Shown here: positions 19,094 to 27,604 of the stretch, piece by piece
Position numbering within the stretch: position 1 is the first letter of the stretch
How the letters are laid out: every line of letters starts with the position of its first letter
DNA from: Chryseobacterium wanjuense
GTDB lineage: Bacteria; Bacteroidota; Bacteroidia; Flavobacteriales; Weeksellaceae
Direction of reading: 5' to 3'
DNA length: 64,000 bases
NCBI RefSeq assembly: GCF_900111495.1
Contig: NZ_FOIU01000001.1
Span: 1,736,001 to 1,800,000, forward strand
Position numbers and translations under genes: made by a program
The notes under the pieces: model-generated
Seen by the model: only the letters and a program-made list of their open reading frames with translations
What the model was told of the DNA's origin: nothing
The model's database searches: none

Positions 19094-20182
19094 TTATCTC
19101 AAAGAATTACCGTATCCTACAATTAAAATTGAAATAAACATCACCGTCATTCCAATAGCAATGGTGGTAGTTGTTTTTTTGGAAACACCTTTCCATTCCT
19201 TTATGATGATCCCCCATAAATTGGCAATTAAAATAATAAAAGCCATGTGTAAGATCCACGAGCTGGCGCCATTTCCCATTTTACTTTCTCCCATTCCGTA
19301 GAAGAAGAACTGTAAAAACCACATTGTTCCGGCCATTGCACAGAAAATAAGATTGCTCAAAACAGGCACATTTCTTTTGGTGTAGTCGGTATACGATTTA
19401 TTTTTAATGGCAAGATATAAACAACCTATCAGGTTCACTGCCATCCCGCCCCAAAGCACAACGACATATGTTACATTGTTTTGAAAAAGGAATTCTCCCT
19501 GTCCCGGATTTGCGTTTTTCCACAATTCGTTGGCTACGGTTGCCATTGGTTTTCCGGCTTCCAGTCCAAAATTGAAGCATGCACTTAATACTCCTGATAT
19601 GATGGAAACTATTAATCCCAATCCGAATTTATATTCCGTTTTTACCTGTGTCCCATGAGGATCCAAAGAATCTGTCTGTAATTCCTTTTCCTTCATCATC
19701 CCTGCTTTTCCACTGATGATGATTCCGATAACGCAGACAAATAATCCTAATAAAACCATCTGTCCCCATTTACTGGAAAGCATTAAACCGATATTATCTT
19801 TCCCTGTTTGCGGAGAAAATTCATAATAAATCGAAGGAACCAGCGAGCCAAAAACCATGCAAAGCCCCAAAATAATGCTGCTTCCGAGCGCTACCCCCAA
19901 ATATCGGACTCCCAAACCATAAGTAAAACCTCCAATTCCCCACAAGGCACCGAACAAAAACGTCAGTCCCAATATGGAAGAACTCTCATTCTGTATAATT
20001 TCCCAAAAATTAGGAATGGTAAGAAAAGCAGCCAACGGCGGAACGATGATCCATGAGACAATTCCTCCTATCAACCAATATGTTTCCCAAGACCATCCTT
20101 TGACTTTTTTATACGGCAAGTAAAAACTTCCTGAAGAAAAGCCTCCTAAAAAATGAAAAAAAACTCCTAATAATGCATTCAT
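19094..20182 (-). CDS. rhaT: L-rhamnose/proton symporter RhaT
   Basis: 362 residues, about ten hydrophobic helices, matching RhaT along its length: start LLGVFFHFLGGFSSGSFYLPYKKVKGWSWETYW, then FGALWGIGGFTYGLGVRYLGVALGSSIILGLC, GVLSACFNFGLEAGKP and GTMWFLQFFFYGMGESKMG. It carries L-rhamnose with a proton across the inner membrane. Monocistronic by appearance, with its own terminator and an ATCGAT-type operator 38-53 bp before the start. It supplies RhaI with rhamnose freed by GH106. Confidence 0.93.
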   Translation of the reverse strand: MNALLGVFFHFLGGFSSGSFYLPYKKVKGWSWETYWLIGGIVSWIIVPPLAAFLTIPNFWEIIQNESSSILGLTFLFGALWGIGGFTYGLGVRYLGVALGSSIILGLCMVFGSLVPSIYYEFSPQTGKDNIGLMLSSKWGQMVLLGLFVCVIGIIISGKAGMMKEKELQTDSLDPHGTQVKTEYKFGLGLIVSIISGVLSACFNFGLEAGKPMATVANELWKNANPGQGEFLFQNNVTYVVVLWGGMAVNLIGCLYLAIKNKSYTDYTKRNVPVLSNLIFCAMAGTMWFLQFFFYGMGESKMGNGASSWILHMAFIILIANLWGIIIKEWKGVSKKTTTTIAIGMTVMFISILIVGYGNSLR

Positions 20183-20219
20183 AATTTTATCTTATGGATT
20201 GAATTTGAAAATTAGCAAT

Positions 20220-20235
20220 ATGAAATCGATTGCGC
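20220..20235. promoter_or_regulatory. Candidate rhamnose-regulator operator before rhaT
   Basis: Read on the minus strand, GCGCAATCGATTTCAT shares the core G(T/C)GCAATCGATT with the sites at 5520 and 24698. It lies 38-53 bp before the rhaT start codon, where a bound repressor would cover the promoter. Confidence 0.6.
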
Positions 20236-20356
20236 ATCTTGTAGTGTCATGCACTTAATTTTATAGCTTTCTTTTTGGCAATAAATCTAAGATTTTTTCT
20301 TAAATTCTTTAATACTATTTTGTTTTTGAAATTTTTGAAACTGTTGAATGATTTTA

Positions 20357-20503
20357 ACGCAAAGATTTTCAATGGTATATCTTCTAATTCTAGGAAACAA
20401 AGGAGGCGAATAAATTCGCTTCAGAAGCAGGCGCTTTATAAAATTGATTTACAAATTCTTTGCTTTCTCGCTTAAATTTAATTATTGAGATAAATCTTTG
20501 CGT
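20357..20503. repeat. MITE-like element with ACGCAAAG ends, copy C
   Basis: ACGCAAAGATTT (20357-20368) and AAATCTTTGCGT (20492-20503) are perfect inverted ends. The interior has a hairpin GCGAATAAATTCGC (20406-20419), placed like the GCGACAAAGTCGC hairpin of copies A and B but different in sequence. Confidence 0.75.
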
Positions 20504-20529
20504 TAAAAAAATAAGGTTTTATTTTTAGT

Positions 20530-20554
20530 CGGGCTAAAGCCCGAATCTATTGAT
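20530..20554 (-). repeat. GGGCTTTAGCCC dispersed repeat, copy 3 (single hairpin)
   Basis: On the minus strand ATCAATAG is followed by CGGGCTTTAGCCCG (20543-20530), as in copies 1 and 2, but the second hairpin half is absent. Confidence 0.7.
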
Positions 20555-20559
20555 ATTCC

Positions 20560-20588
20560 CACAGATTTCACAGATTTGCACAGATTTT
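20560..20588. repeat. Tandem CACAGATTT triplet
   Basis: CACAGATTT occurs three times in 29 bases (20560, 20569, 20579). It is wedged between the GGGCTTTAGCCC repeat and the palindrome at 20617, so the rhaT-GH105 gap is mostly repeat sequence. Confidence 0.6.
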
Positions 20589-20616
20589 TATGTTATATTT
20601 TTTATTGTCATTGAAA

Positions 20617-20649
20617 AAACCTAACGGGTTTTCAAAACCCGTTAGGTTT
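20617..20649. repeat. 33-bp perfect palindrome (AACCTAACGGGTTT type)
   Basis: AAACCTAACGGGTTTT and its exact reverse complement are separated by one base. It has the same size and design as 4109-4141 and 51072-51106 but a different core. It could also act as a terminator downstream of GH105, though no T-run follows on the minus strand. Confidence 0.75.
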
Positions 20650-20702
20650 GAGACGCTAAATCTGATATTTTCAGAGATTAAAAGGTATGATTATTTTAAA
20701 AT

Positions 20703-21866
20703 CTATTTCAATTGATAAACCTCGCTCGCTGCAAGCAACAGACAACCCAAACCGTAATCTTCAAAATCCGGTTGCTTATCGATGGCAAGAGGCTGACCAT
20801 CTTTCGGTTCTTTCCCGGTTCCCTGTACCCAGCCCAAAAATCCATTCGGCTGAACAGAATCTTTAACAATAGCATTCCAGGCTTTAATAACAACAGGTAA
20901 ATACTTTTCTCTGTCAATCAATCCTTTATTGATTCCATACGCCATTCCGTATACGAAAAGAGCGGTTCCTGTCATTTCTTTTCCTCCGAAATTGGTAGGA
21001 TCATGCAGACTTACATTCCAGAATCCGTCTTCTCTCTGAATCGGAGGCAACGCAGACAACAAATCTTTGTAATCCTGCAAATATTCCTGATAATGAGCGT
21101 CGGATTTTGGGGTATCTTCCAATGTTCTGGCCAAAGCAGCCACTACCCAGCCATTTCCGCGGCTCCAGTAGCAATCTTCACCATTCGGTTCTTTATAAGG
21201 TGGAACAAAACTTTTATCTCTCCACCAAAGTTTGTCTTTAGGGTTGTAAAGGCCGTTTCCACCGTGCTTGTATTTTGTAAAGGCATACATTTCGTAGTTT
21301 TTATCGAAATATTTCTGCTCTCCGGTAATTCTTCCCAACTTCGTAAAGATCGGCATTCCCATTTGCAAAGCATCGATCCACCACCAGTCATCGGATTTTT
21401 TGGAAGCGATCATACTGTCCATCGAAGCTTTAACAAATTTAATTCTCTCCGGATTCTTTTTGCCGTCAATTTCATAAAGATCCAGATAGGTTTGTCCGCA
21501 AGCCTGATTGTCTGCATTACGCGTGTAAGTGTCACGCATCATGTTCCATTTGTGATTTTCTGACCATGAAATTGCGTAATCGTAATATTCTTTTTTCGGA
21601 TCTACTTTATACAGTGCCATCAATCCTTCATAATAAACCGCGCGCGTCCACAAGTTGCTTGGCCATACTTTTTTACCTACAATTTCTTTTCCCGTGTCCG
21701 GCCATTTGTTCATGAAATATTGGTTAGCCCGCCTTGAAACTTCCAACACTTCTTTTTTATCAGGCAGATTATTATTTTTAGCTGATGCCTGTTTTTGAAC
21801 GGAACACGAGGATAAAGCCCCGAATATCAGTATAAAAACAGCACTTCTCATTATTACCTTTTTCAT
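20703..21866 (-). CDS. GH105 unsaturated rhamnogalacturonyl hydrolase, lipoprotein
   Basis: 387 residues starting at MKKVIMRSAVFILIF; the longer frame to 21905 adds 13 residues that overlap the preceding gene. Lipobox LSSC (C21) predicts a lipoprotein. The (alpha/alpha)6 core shows TRAVYYEGLMALYKVD, DNQACGQTYLDLYEID, WWWIDALQMGMPIF (D165, the probable catalytic Asp), YWSRGNGWVVAALARTLED and MTGTALFVYGMAYGI, as in YteR/YesR. It removes the unsaturated galacturonyl residue that rhamnogalacturonan lyase leaves on the non-reducing end. It is cotranscribed with the CE12 gene (11 bp gap). Confidence 0.88.
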   Translation of the reverse strand: MKKVIMRSAVFILIFGALSSCSVQKQASAKNNNLPDKKEVLEVSRRANQYFMNKWPDTGKEIVGKKVWPSNLWTRAVYYEGLMALYKVDPKKEYYDYAISWSENHKWNMMRDTYTRNADNQACGQTYLDLYEIDGKKNPERIKFVKASMDSMIASKKSDDWWWIDALQMGMPIFTKLGRITGEQKYFDKNYEMYAFTKYKHGGNGLYNPKDKLWWRDKSFVPPYKEPNGEDCYWSRGNGWVVAALARTLEDTPKSDAHYQEYLQDYKDLLSALPPIQREDGFWNVSLHDPTNFGGKEMTGTALFVYGMAYGINKGLIDREKYLPVVIKAWNAIVKDSVQPNGFLGWVQGTGKEPKDGQPLAIDKQPDFEDYGLGCLLLAASEVYQLK

Positions 21867-21877
21867 AATATTTATTT

Positions 21878-22651
21878 TTATTTTATATATTTTTTCAGTT
21901 CGCAACTTTTTAAATCCTTAATTCCTTTAGTCACCAATTCTGCATTTAAGACAGCTCCTTCTTTATTAGTATGGGTATGGTCTTTCGGGAAGAAAGCTTT
22001 CACTTTTTCCTGTCCCATTTCCTGATATTTTTCGATGACCATTTTATTTAAATCAATAAAATAAGCTCCTGTTTGTTGTGCAACTTGCTGTGCCCAAATT
22101 CCGTATTGATCTTTTTTTATTTTCCCGCTTTTATCAAAATCATTTCTCGGAATTGGAGAAACAATAATAGGAATTGCGCCTTTAGCTTTTGCTTCCTGAG
22201 CATACTTTCTCATATAATGCCCGTACGTATAAACGGTTTCGTTCACTTTATGAATTGGATTATAGATATCTTTTGACTCTTCTCCAATACCTTTGATCGT
22301 GCCTCTTGCCCGCAATGTATCTGCCAGTTCACCCCCATCATTGTGACCAAACTGCATTAAAACATAGTCTCCTTTTTTAATCGTTTTCATAATCGAATCC
22401 CAACGACCTTCCGTTATAAATGTTCGACTGCTTCTGCCTCCTTTTGCATGATTCTGAATTTCAATTTTATTTGTATTTAAATATAAATTCATAAAACTTC
22501 CCCAGCCCCAAAGTGAATCTGAGCCTTTGCCTGAACCGTTTTGCACCGTGGAATCACCGATAATGTAAAGAACAGGTTTGTCCTGAAGTTTTTGAAATGA
22601 AACTCCTAAAAACACTGCTAATAGAAGCGGAATGATAATTTTAAATTTCAT
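21878..22651 (-). CDS. CE12 rhamnogalacturonan acetylesterase (SGNH)
   Basis: 257 residues with an N-terminal hydrophobic signal (FKIIIPLLLAVFLGVSF). SGNH blocks are complete: GDS at 32-34 (nucleophile S34), G72 in KGGRSSRTF, GHND at 102-105, and D224/H227 in DHTHTN. CE12 enzymes remove acetyl groups from galacturonic acid in rhamnogalacturonan I, letting lyases act. It is followed by GH105 and preceded by PL11 on the same strand. A second, larger CE12 enzyme lies at 27605-28930. Confidence 0.88.
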   Translation of the reverse strand: MKFKIIIPLLLAVFLGVSFQKLQDKPVLYIIGDSTVQNGSGKGSDSLWGWGSFMNLYLNTNKIEIQNHAKGGRSSRTFITEGRWDSIMKTIKKGDYVLMQFGHNDGGELADTLRARGTIKGIGEESKDIYNPIHKVNETVYTYGHYMRKYAQEAKAKGAIPIIVSPIPRNDFDKSGKIKKDQYGIWAQQVAQQTGAYFIDLNKMVIEKYQEMGQEKVKAFFPKDHTHTNKEGAVLNAELVTKGIKDLKSCELKKYIK

Positions 22652-22798
22652 AAATCTTTTATTTTTTCATAATTCTGAATTTTAAATACTAAGCTCACCA
22701 AGTTTTTATTTGAAATCTCAAAACTATTATTTAAAGTTTCACAAAGCTGCTAAAGCTTATAAAAGTTCACTATTCTAGTGATGACCGCTTACAGCCAT

Positions 22799-24670
22799 TT
22801 ATTTTTCCGTATAAATATTCGGTTTTGGCACTTCTTTCACTGATTCATCAAGATAATAATCCGTATGTGGGGGCTGATTGTAGCCTACATTTTGCCAAAC
22901 GATGCTCAAACGATATTGCGGATTGTGCATCAAAGTATACAAACGATGCTTTGTAGGAATAGTTGAACTAAAGATTCTAAGCTCCTGATTATCTGAAGTC
23001 CTGTAGATCAATTCTTCCCGCCAGTCTCCGAATAAATCTGCTACCAACGAAGGGTTTTTCTTCGTCCCGTTGTTGGATTCACACTGAAAATCTTTAGCAT
23101 CAAATATTAAGTTTGATTTCTCATTTTTCCAATTCCATTTTGATACCGTAGTTCCATCTAAAATTTCGCTTAAAAAATCGCCGTCCCAATAAATTCCCAT
23201 ATTAACAGCCGGATTTTTATTACTTATTTTATTTCCTTTGGCATCATAAAGCCCCTTCACTCCCGCTCCTGCAGCCCAACATTCTGATCCTTCGTGACGG
23301 GGATCGATATTTAAAGATAATCCTCTTCCGGGACCTTGGAATTTGCCTTGCTTACTATAAATCAAAGAAGGTAATTTCCATAAAACCTTTCCTGTTGCAC
23401 CATCTCTGAAATGTGCTCCCGCATCGTCAAACCTTTCCTGAATGTCGAAAATTTCCAATCCGGGATGAGAAGGGTCGAGATCACCGACGTGCAAAGCATC
23501 ACCATGACCAAATCCTGTGCTGTTTAAAACTTTCCCGTTGTCATCGACCGTCATGGCGCCAAAAACGATCTCATCTTTCCCGTCGTTATCAACATCTGCA
23601 ATGCTCAGATTATGGTTTCCCTGTCCGCGAAATTTCTTGTTTTCTTCCGAGCTTTCCGTATCAAATAACCATCGCAAGCTGAGCTTTTTATCTTTGTAAT
23701 CCCAGGCTGCAATCGCCGTTCGGGTGTAATATCCCCTCGACATAATCACACTTGGGTTTTTCCCATCAAGATACGCAACTGCGCCCAAAAACCGATCTAT
23801 CCGGTTTCCTTTTGCATCGCCCCAGGTTTCGGTCATTTGTTCATCAGTAGGATTCAAACTGCCTGCAAATCTTGGAACCTGATAATTGACTGTATTAATT
23901 TCCTCACCTGTCTCTCCGTTAAAAACGGTCAGATATTCTGGTCCGGAAAGGATAAATCCGTTTTCATTGACGTAATTTTTTGTGGCATCTCCGATAACTT
24001 TTCCTTTGCCATCCTTACTTCCGTCCGCTGTTTTCATCACCACTTCCGCTTTACCGTCCTGGTCTAAATCGTACACCAAAAACTGGGTATAATGTGCCCC
24101 TTCCCTAATATTTTTCCCTAAATTAATTTCCCATAAAAACTTCCCATTCAATTTATAAGCCTGGATAACCGGAGGATCTGTGATCCCTTTCTGGCTGTTG
24201 TCGCGGGATTGTCCCGTTTGATGAAGGATGATCTCGTATTCACCATCACCGTCAAGATCTGCAACTGAAATATCATTGGGCGTATATCCGGCTGGTGTTT
24301 TCAAAGGAATTGAAAAATACGGCTTTTGAGAAGCTGTATATTTTGCAGAATCCTGATCGATCTCCTGATTTTTGGTATTTGACTTTACAAAATATGTGTA
24401 ATTTTTTCTTTTATCTGCTGTTTTGTCTAAAAAGCTGGTTTCATTAAGCAATGGCTTTTCATTCAGTTTTTTAGTTGAATTATTTTCAATCCGATAGAGA
24501 TCAAAATGAGTATTCTGAGGTTCTGTTCCGAGTAATCTCCAGCTTACAAAAATGCCTGATTCTGCAGGTATAGCGACAATTCCTCTTTTCAGGTATTCCA
24601 TTTGTCTCTGTGCTGAAATGGATTGTGAAAAAAGAACCGTAAGTATAATTAAGTTAAATTTTATATTCAT
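22799..24670 (-). CDS. PL11 rhamnogalacturonan lyase
   Basis: 623 residues, signal peptide ending ISAQ. It matches YesW/YesX over the full length: QMEYLKRGIVAI at the start, repeated calcium-binding loops of the eight-bladed propeller (DLDGDGEYEIIL, DLDQDGKAEVVMKTADG, DVDNDGKDEIVFG), FGHGDALHVGDLDP, and the ending SIVWQNVGYNQPPHTDYYL. PL11 enzymes cut the rhamnose-galacturonate backbone by beta-elimination. Endo or exo mode cannot be decided here. An ATCGAT-type operator lies 28-43 bp before the start. Confidence 0.92.
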   Translation of the reverse strand: MNIKFNLIILTVLFSQSISAQRQMEYLKRGIVAIPAESGIFVSWRLLGTEPQNTHFDLYRIENNSTKKLNEKPLLNETSFLDKTADKRKNYTYFVKSNTKNQEIDQDSAKYTASQKPYFSIPLKTPAGYTPNDISVADLDGDGEYEIILHQTGQSRDNSQKGITDPPVIQAYKLNGKFLWEINLGKNIREGAHYTQFLVYDLDQDGKAEVVMKTADGSKDGKGKVIGDATKNYVNENGFILSGPEYLTVFNGETGEEINTVNYQVPRFAGSLNPTDEQMTETWGDAKGNRIDRFLGAVAYLDGKNPSVIMSRGYYTRTAIAAWDYKDKKLSLRWLFDTESSEENKKFRGQGNHNLSIADVDNDGKDEIVFGAMTVDDNGKVLNSTGFGHGDALHVGDLDPSHPGLEIFDIQERFDDAGAHFRDGATGKVLWKLPSLIYSKQGKFQGPGRGLSLNIDPRHEGSECWAAGAGVKGLYDAKGNKISNKNPAVNMGIYWDGDFLSEILDGTTVSKWNWKNEKSNLIFDAKDFQCESNNGTKKNPSLVADLFGDWREELIYRTSDNQELRIFSSTIPTKHRLYTLMHNPQYRLSIVWQNVGYNQPPHTDYYLDESVKEVPKPNIYTEK

Positions 24671-24697
24671 AATTCTGAATTATTTAAAATTAGCATT

Positions 24698-24713
24698 ATT
24701 CAATCGATTGCAC
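24698..24713. promoter_or_regulatory. Candidate rhamnose-regulator operator before PL11
   Basis: On the minus strand GTGCAATCGATTGAAT shares the core with 5520-5535 and 20220-20235. It sits in the 65-bp gap between GH106 and the PL11 gene. Confidence 0.6.
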
Positions 24714-24735
24714 AAATTTAAAAATGCATCATCTA

Positions 24736-27513
24736 TTATTTTGAATAATGCAAAGGCATCAACTGAATCTGTCCATCCAATCCTGAAGGCTGAACTTTCC
24801 AATTGGAAGCATCAAAAGCTTTATAATCAATATTTACAAAATTGATTTCATGGTAATTCCGCCATTGGATTTTGTTCTGATCCATGTATCGGATTCTGTT
24901 TGCCATCAGATTACACACCTCAATCTGAATGGTATTTTTACCTTTTTTAAGGTATTTTCCAATGTTTATTTCAAACGGAATACTCCATACAATCCCCGCA
25001 TCCTGACCATTGACAATCACTTTTGCACTTTCGTACAATTTGTCAAATTTTAAAAGATAATCGTCTGCATTTTTCTTGTTTAAATTCAAAGTTGTTGTGT
25101 AAACACCCGTTCCTGAAAAGCTTTGTGTAGCAGGGTCTTCTGAAAAATTTGTCCAGGGTTCAAGCTTTTTTAAATTTCTGGATTTCGGAAGTTCGGGACC
25201 GCCTTCCTTGAAACTCAAATGCCAAGGTTGATTCAAAATAATCGGAGAATCTGTTTTTTCAATGTATTTCCATTTTGGGATTGATTTATCGGGATTTTCA
25301 ACAGTTTTTAATACTAAAGATTCTCCCGGTTTCAGCTGGATTTTAACTAAATTATTCTGTACTTCAGCAACACCAAAATCTCCATTTTCAGGGTTCATTA
25401 TCGTTGTTTGCTTTCCTGTATAATTCATCGGGACAAATTGATTGATCTCCTTTGAAGTATGATTAACAATGAAATAATATTTTCCACCATCAAAGGTTCT
25501 TCTCACAAACTTCAATCCGGTTTCCGTTAATTTTTCTCTTTCTATTCTTAAATATTCCAATCCTTTTGCAACATCAAAACTTAAAATAATTTTTCCTTTT
25601 CCGAATGTTGCAATTTTCATAGTTTCACCTTGATTTTGAAACGGAATTTTGTTCCACAACGATGTTAATTCATTCCTTCTTTTTTCAACTTCAAAATATC
25701 CCGGAATATCTTTCGGTTCGTTTTGAAAAACAACGGAAGCGCCGTTTTCGGCTAATTTTAAAATATGATTTAAGGTAGTTTCCGGTAAATATTTTAATTC
25801 AGGAATAATTAAAACCTGATAAGAAGAACCTTTATCCGTCGTCTGAATTCTTTGATTTTGAAATGTTGACTCGCCAATCATTTTATCCGAAATCATATCC
25901 AACGAATATCCAATTTTGCTCAGCTTCGTCAGATCTTGATAAAAAGGTGTCGGCTGCAGCCATTTTTCAACGTTATGAACTTTAAAGGCCATATCTTTCC
26001 CTTTCGGATTCGCCCATTGGTCGTAAATTGGCCAGTACATTAAAACTTCGTTATCGGATTTTCCGCTCTGTAAAACACTTTGGGTACGTTCGATATAAGA
26101 ATTGAGACCTTTCAAATGCGGCCAAAGGCTGTTTTCAGGAACAAAATTCACCGAGGCATAAAACAGCCATCCCGGAAACGGAACATCGGCAGGTGTATAC
26201 GTTGTCCCATGATAAAAAACGTGATTGATTCCTGATAAAAAAACCTGCTCCACTTCCGGTTTTGCCTGTGACCAGGAGGTTTTAAAATGTTCCGTCAGCC
26301 AAGTGAAAGTTTCGTTGGATATCAATGGTTTTCCTGTAACATTTGCAGCCGAAGATGCAAATTTCAGCATATTAATATCTGGAATATCGGATTTTTGAAC
26401 ATCTGCACTATCCCTTCTCAACCCCGGAATATCAAAAACAGTACTTCCGAATGTTTCAGATTCAGGAATATCGACTGCAGCGTACAAATCAAGCAAATTT
26501 CCGGGCGACCCGTGTGCCTGATTGGTATTTTTTGAGTTTTTCGAATCTGCCCAGCTGGTGAAATTATCGGCAAAATTATTTAAAATCAATTCACTCAGCG
26601 TTTCGCGGTAATCGGATTTTATTCTTGTTGTAATTTCATTATCCTCATCGCTCACCAAATATTTGATGTACGGACTTAGATCGTACCCTCTCCTTTTTTT
26701 AAATTCATTTGTAAAATCAGGCGTCCAGTCGGCATTGAAGACTTCATAACTATCATTAAAAAAAGAACGAACCCCATAGTTGGAATTTCCAAAAGCTTTA
26801 TCGAAAGTTTTCAAATAATCTTTGGTGGCATCAGGTGAAAAATGGTCTAAAGTATATCCCTCTCCACCCGGAGCGGCACGTTTTACTTTTTGCAAAGTTT
26901 TCCCTGTAAAAACTGCATAAACTGTCCATTTTCCGGAATCAGGTTTCCAGTTGAGAGAGCCGTCGCTGGTGATTTTTTCAGTTAAGACAATCGCTTCATT
27001 TTTTTCGTTATAAGCGGTTACAATGTTTAATTTTATCCTTTTTAAATTCTTTAACTTTTCATCTTTTAAAACAATTTTTTCTGAAAATTTTTCACCCGAT
27101 GAAATGGTGTAAGTCTGAACGATCATTTTGGTTGCAGCATCCTGTTCATCAACCTGAGGTCCACCGATCGGCCAGCCTGTTCCGACAGCCATATCAACAC
27201 CCATATTCATGCTTTTGGCTTTGTTTGTGGTAAATTGAAGCATTTTCATCCACTCTGGAGAAAGGTAATTGATGTATTGATTTTCAAATCCTTTTGCTCC
27301 GTAAATCGGAACGATTTCTACGCCTCCAAAACCTGCTTTATGAAGTGTTGTCAGCTGTTTATCCAGTCCTTTTTCGTCAACGGCATTTCCCATCCACCAC
27401 CAGCGCGTCCACGGTTGGGCGGTGTTTGTAGTTGGCGGCCATGGGTTTTGTGCGGAAAGATTTCCGAAGGCAAGACAGATGACACTTAGACAGATTATAT
27501 TTTTAATTTTCAT
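24736..27513 (-). CDS. GH106 alpha-L-rhamnosidase
   Basis: 925 residues, signal peptide ending LSAQ. GH106 features: PWTRWWWMGNAVDEKGLDKQL, AGFGGVEIVPIYGAKG, WMKMLQFTTNKAKSMNMGVDMAVGTGWPIGGPQV, RSFFNDSYEVF, AHGSPGNLLDLYAAVDIPESE and ISNETFTWL, ending in a beta-sandwich (YTTTLNLNKKNADDYLLKFD, GIVWSIPFEINI). The Glu residues of the ESE and SNETF segments are candidate catalytic residues. It releases L-rhamnose from rhamnogalacturonan fragments, the sugar taken up by RhaT. Short gaps (65 and 91 bp) on both sides fit an operon. Confidence 0.9.
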   Translation of the reverse strand: MKIKNIICLSVICLAFGNLSAQNPWPPTTNTAQPWTRWWWMGNAVDEKGLDKQLTTLHKAGFGGVEIVPIYGAKGFENQYINYLSPEWMKMLQFTTNKAKSMNMGVDMAVGTGWPIGGPQVDEQDAATKMIVQTYTISSGEKFSEKIVLKDEKLKNLKRIKLNIVTAYNEKNEAIVLTEKITSDGSLNWKPDSGKWTVYAVFTGKTLQKVKRAAPGGEGYTLDHFSPDATKDYLKTFDKAFGNSNYGVRSFFNDSYEVFNADWTPDFTNEFKKRRGYDLSPYIKYLVSDEDNEITTRIKSDYRETLSELILNNFADNFTSWADSKNSKNTNQAHGSPGNLLDLYAAVDIPESETFGSTVFDIPGLRRDSADVQKSDIPDINMLKFASSAANVTGKPLISNETFTWLTEHFKTSWSQAKPEVEQVFLSGINHVFYHGTTYTPADVPFPGWLFYASVNFVPENSLWPHLKGLNSYIERTQSVLQSGKSDNEVLMYWPIYDQWANPKGKDMAFKVHNVEKWLQPTPFYQDLTKLSKIGYSLDMISDKMIGESTFQNQRIQTTDKGSSYQVLIIPELKYLPETTLNHILKLAENGASVVFQNEPKDIPGYFEVEKRRNELTSLWNKIPFQNQGETMKIATFGKGKIILSFDVAKGLEYLRIEREKLTETGLKFVRRTFDGGKYYFIVNHTSKEINQFVPMNYTGKQTTIMNPENGDFGVAEVQNNLVKIQLKPGESLVLKTVENPDKSIPKWKYIEKTDSPIILNQPWHLSFKEGGPELPKSRNLKKLEPWTNFSEDPATQSFSGTGVYTTTLNLNKKNADDYLLKFDKLYESAKVIVNGQDAGIVWSIPFEINIGKYLKKGKNTIQIEVCNLMANRIRYMDQNKIQWRNYHEINFVNIDYKAFDASNWKVQPSGLDGQIQLMPLHYSK

Positions 27514-27561
27514 TTTTGATTCCTATTTTTTCACCGAGTTTCACCCGATACTATTCATATT

Positions 27562-27578
27562 GAACCACTTCGTGGTTC
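27562..27578. repeat. Short palindrome GAACCACTTCGTGGTTC
   Basis: A 7-bp stem with a TTC loop lies in the gap between two genes of the pectin cluster. It may attenuate expression of GH106, but no T-run follows on the minus strand. Confidence 0.5.
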
Positions 27579-27604
27579 TTTAAACTTTACGTTTAAGTTG
27601 ATTT

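Noticed and set aside
20560..20588. CRISPR-like repeats (CACAGATTT x3)
   Set aside because: Units are 9 bp without spacers, part of a cluster of ordinary intergenic repeats.
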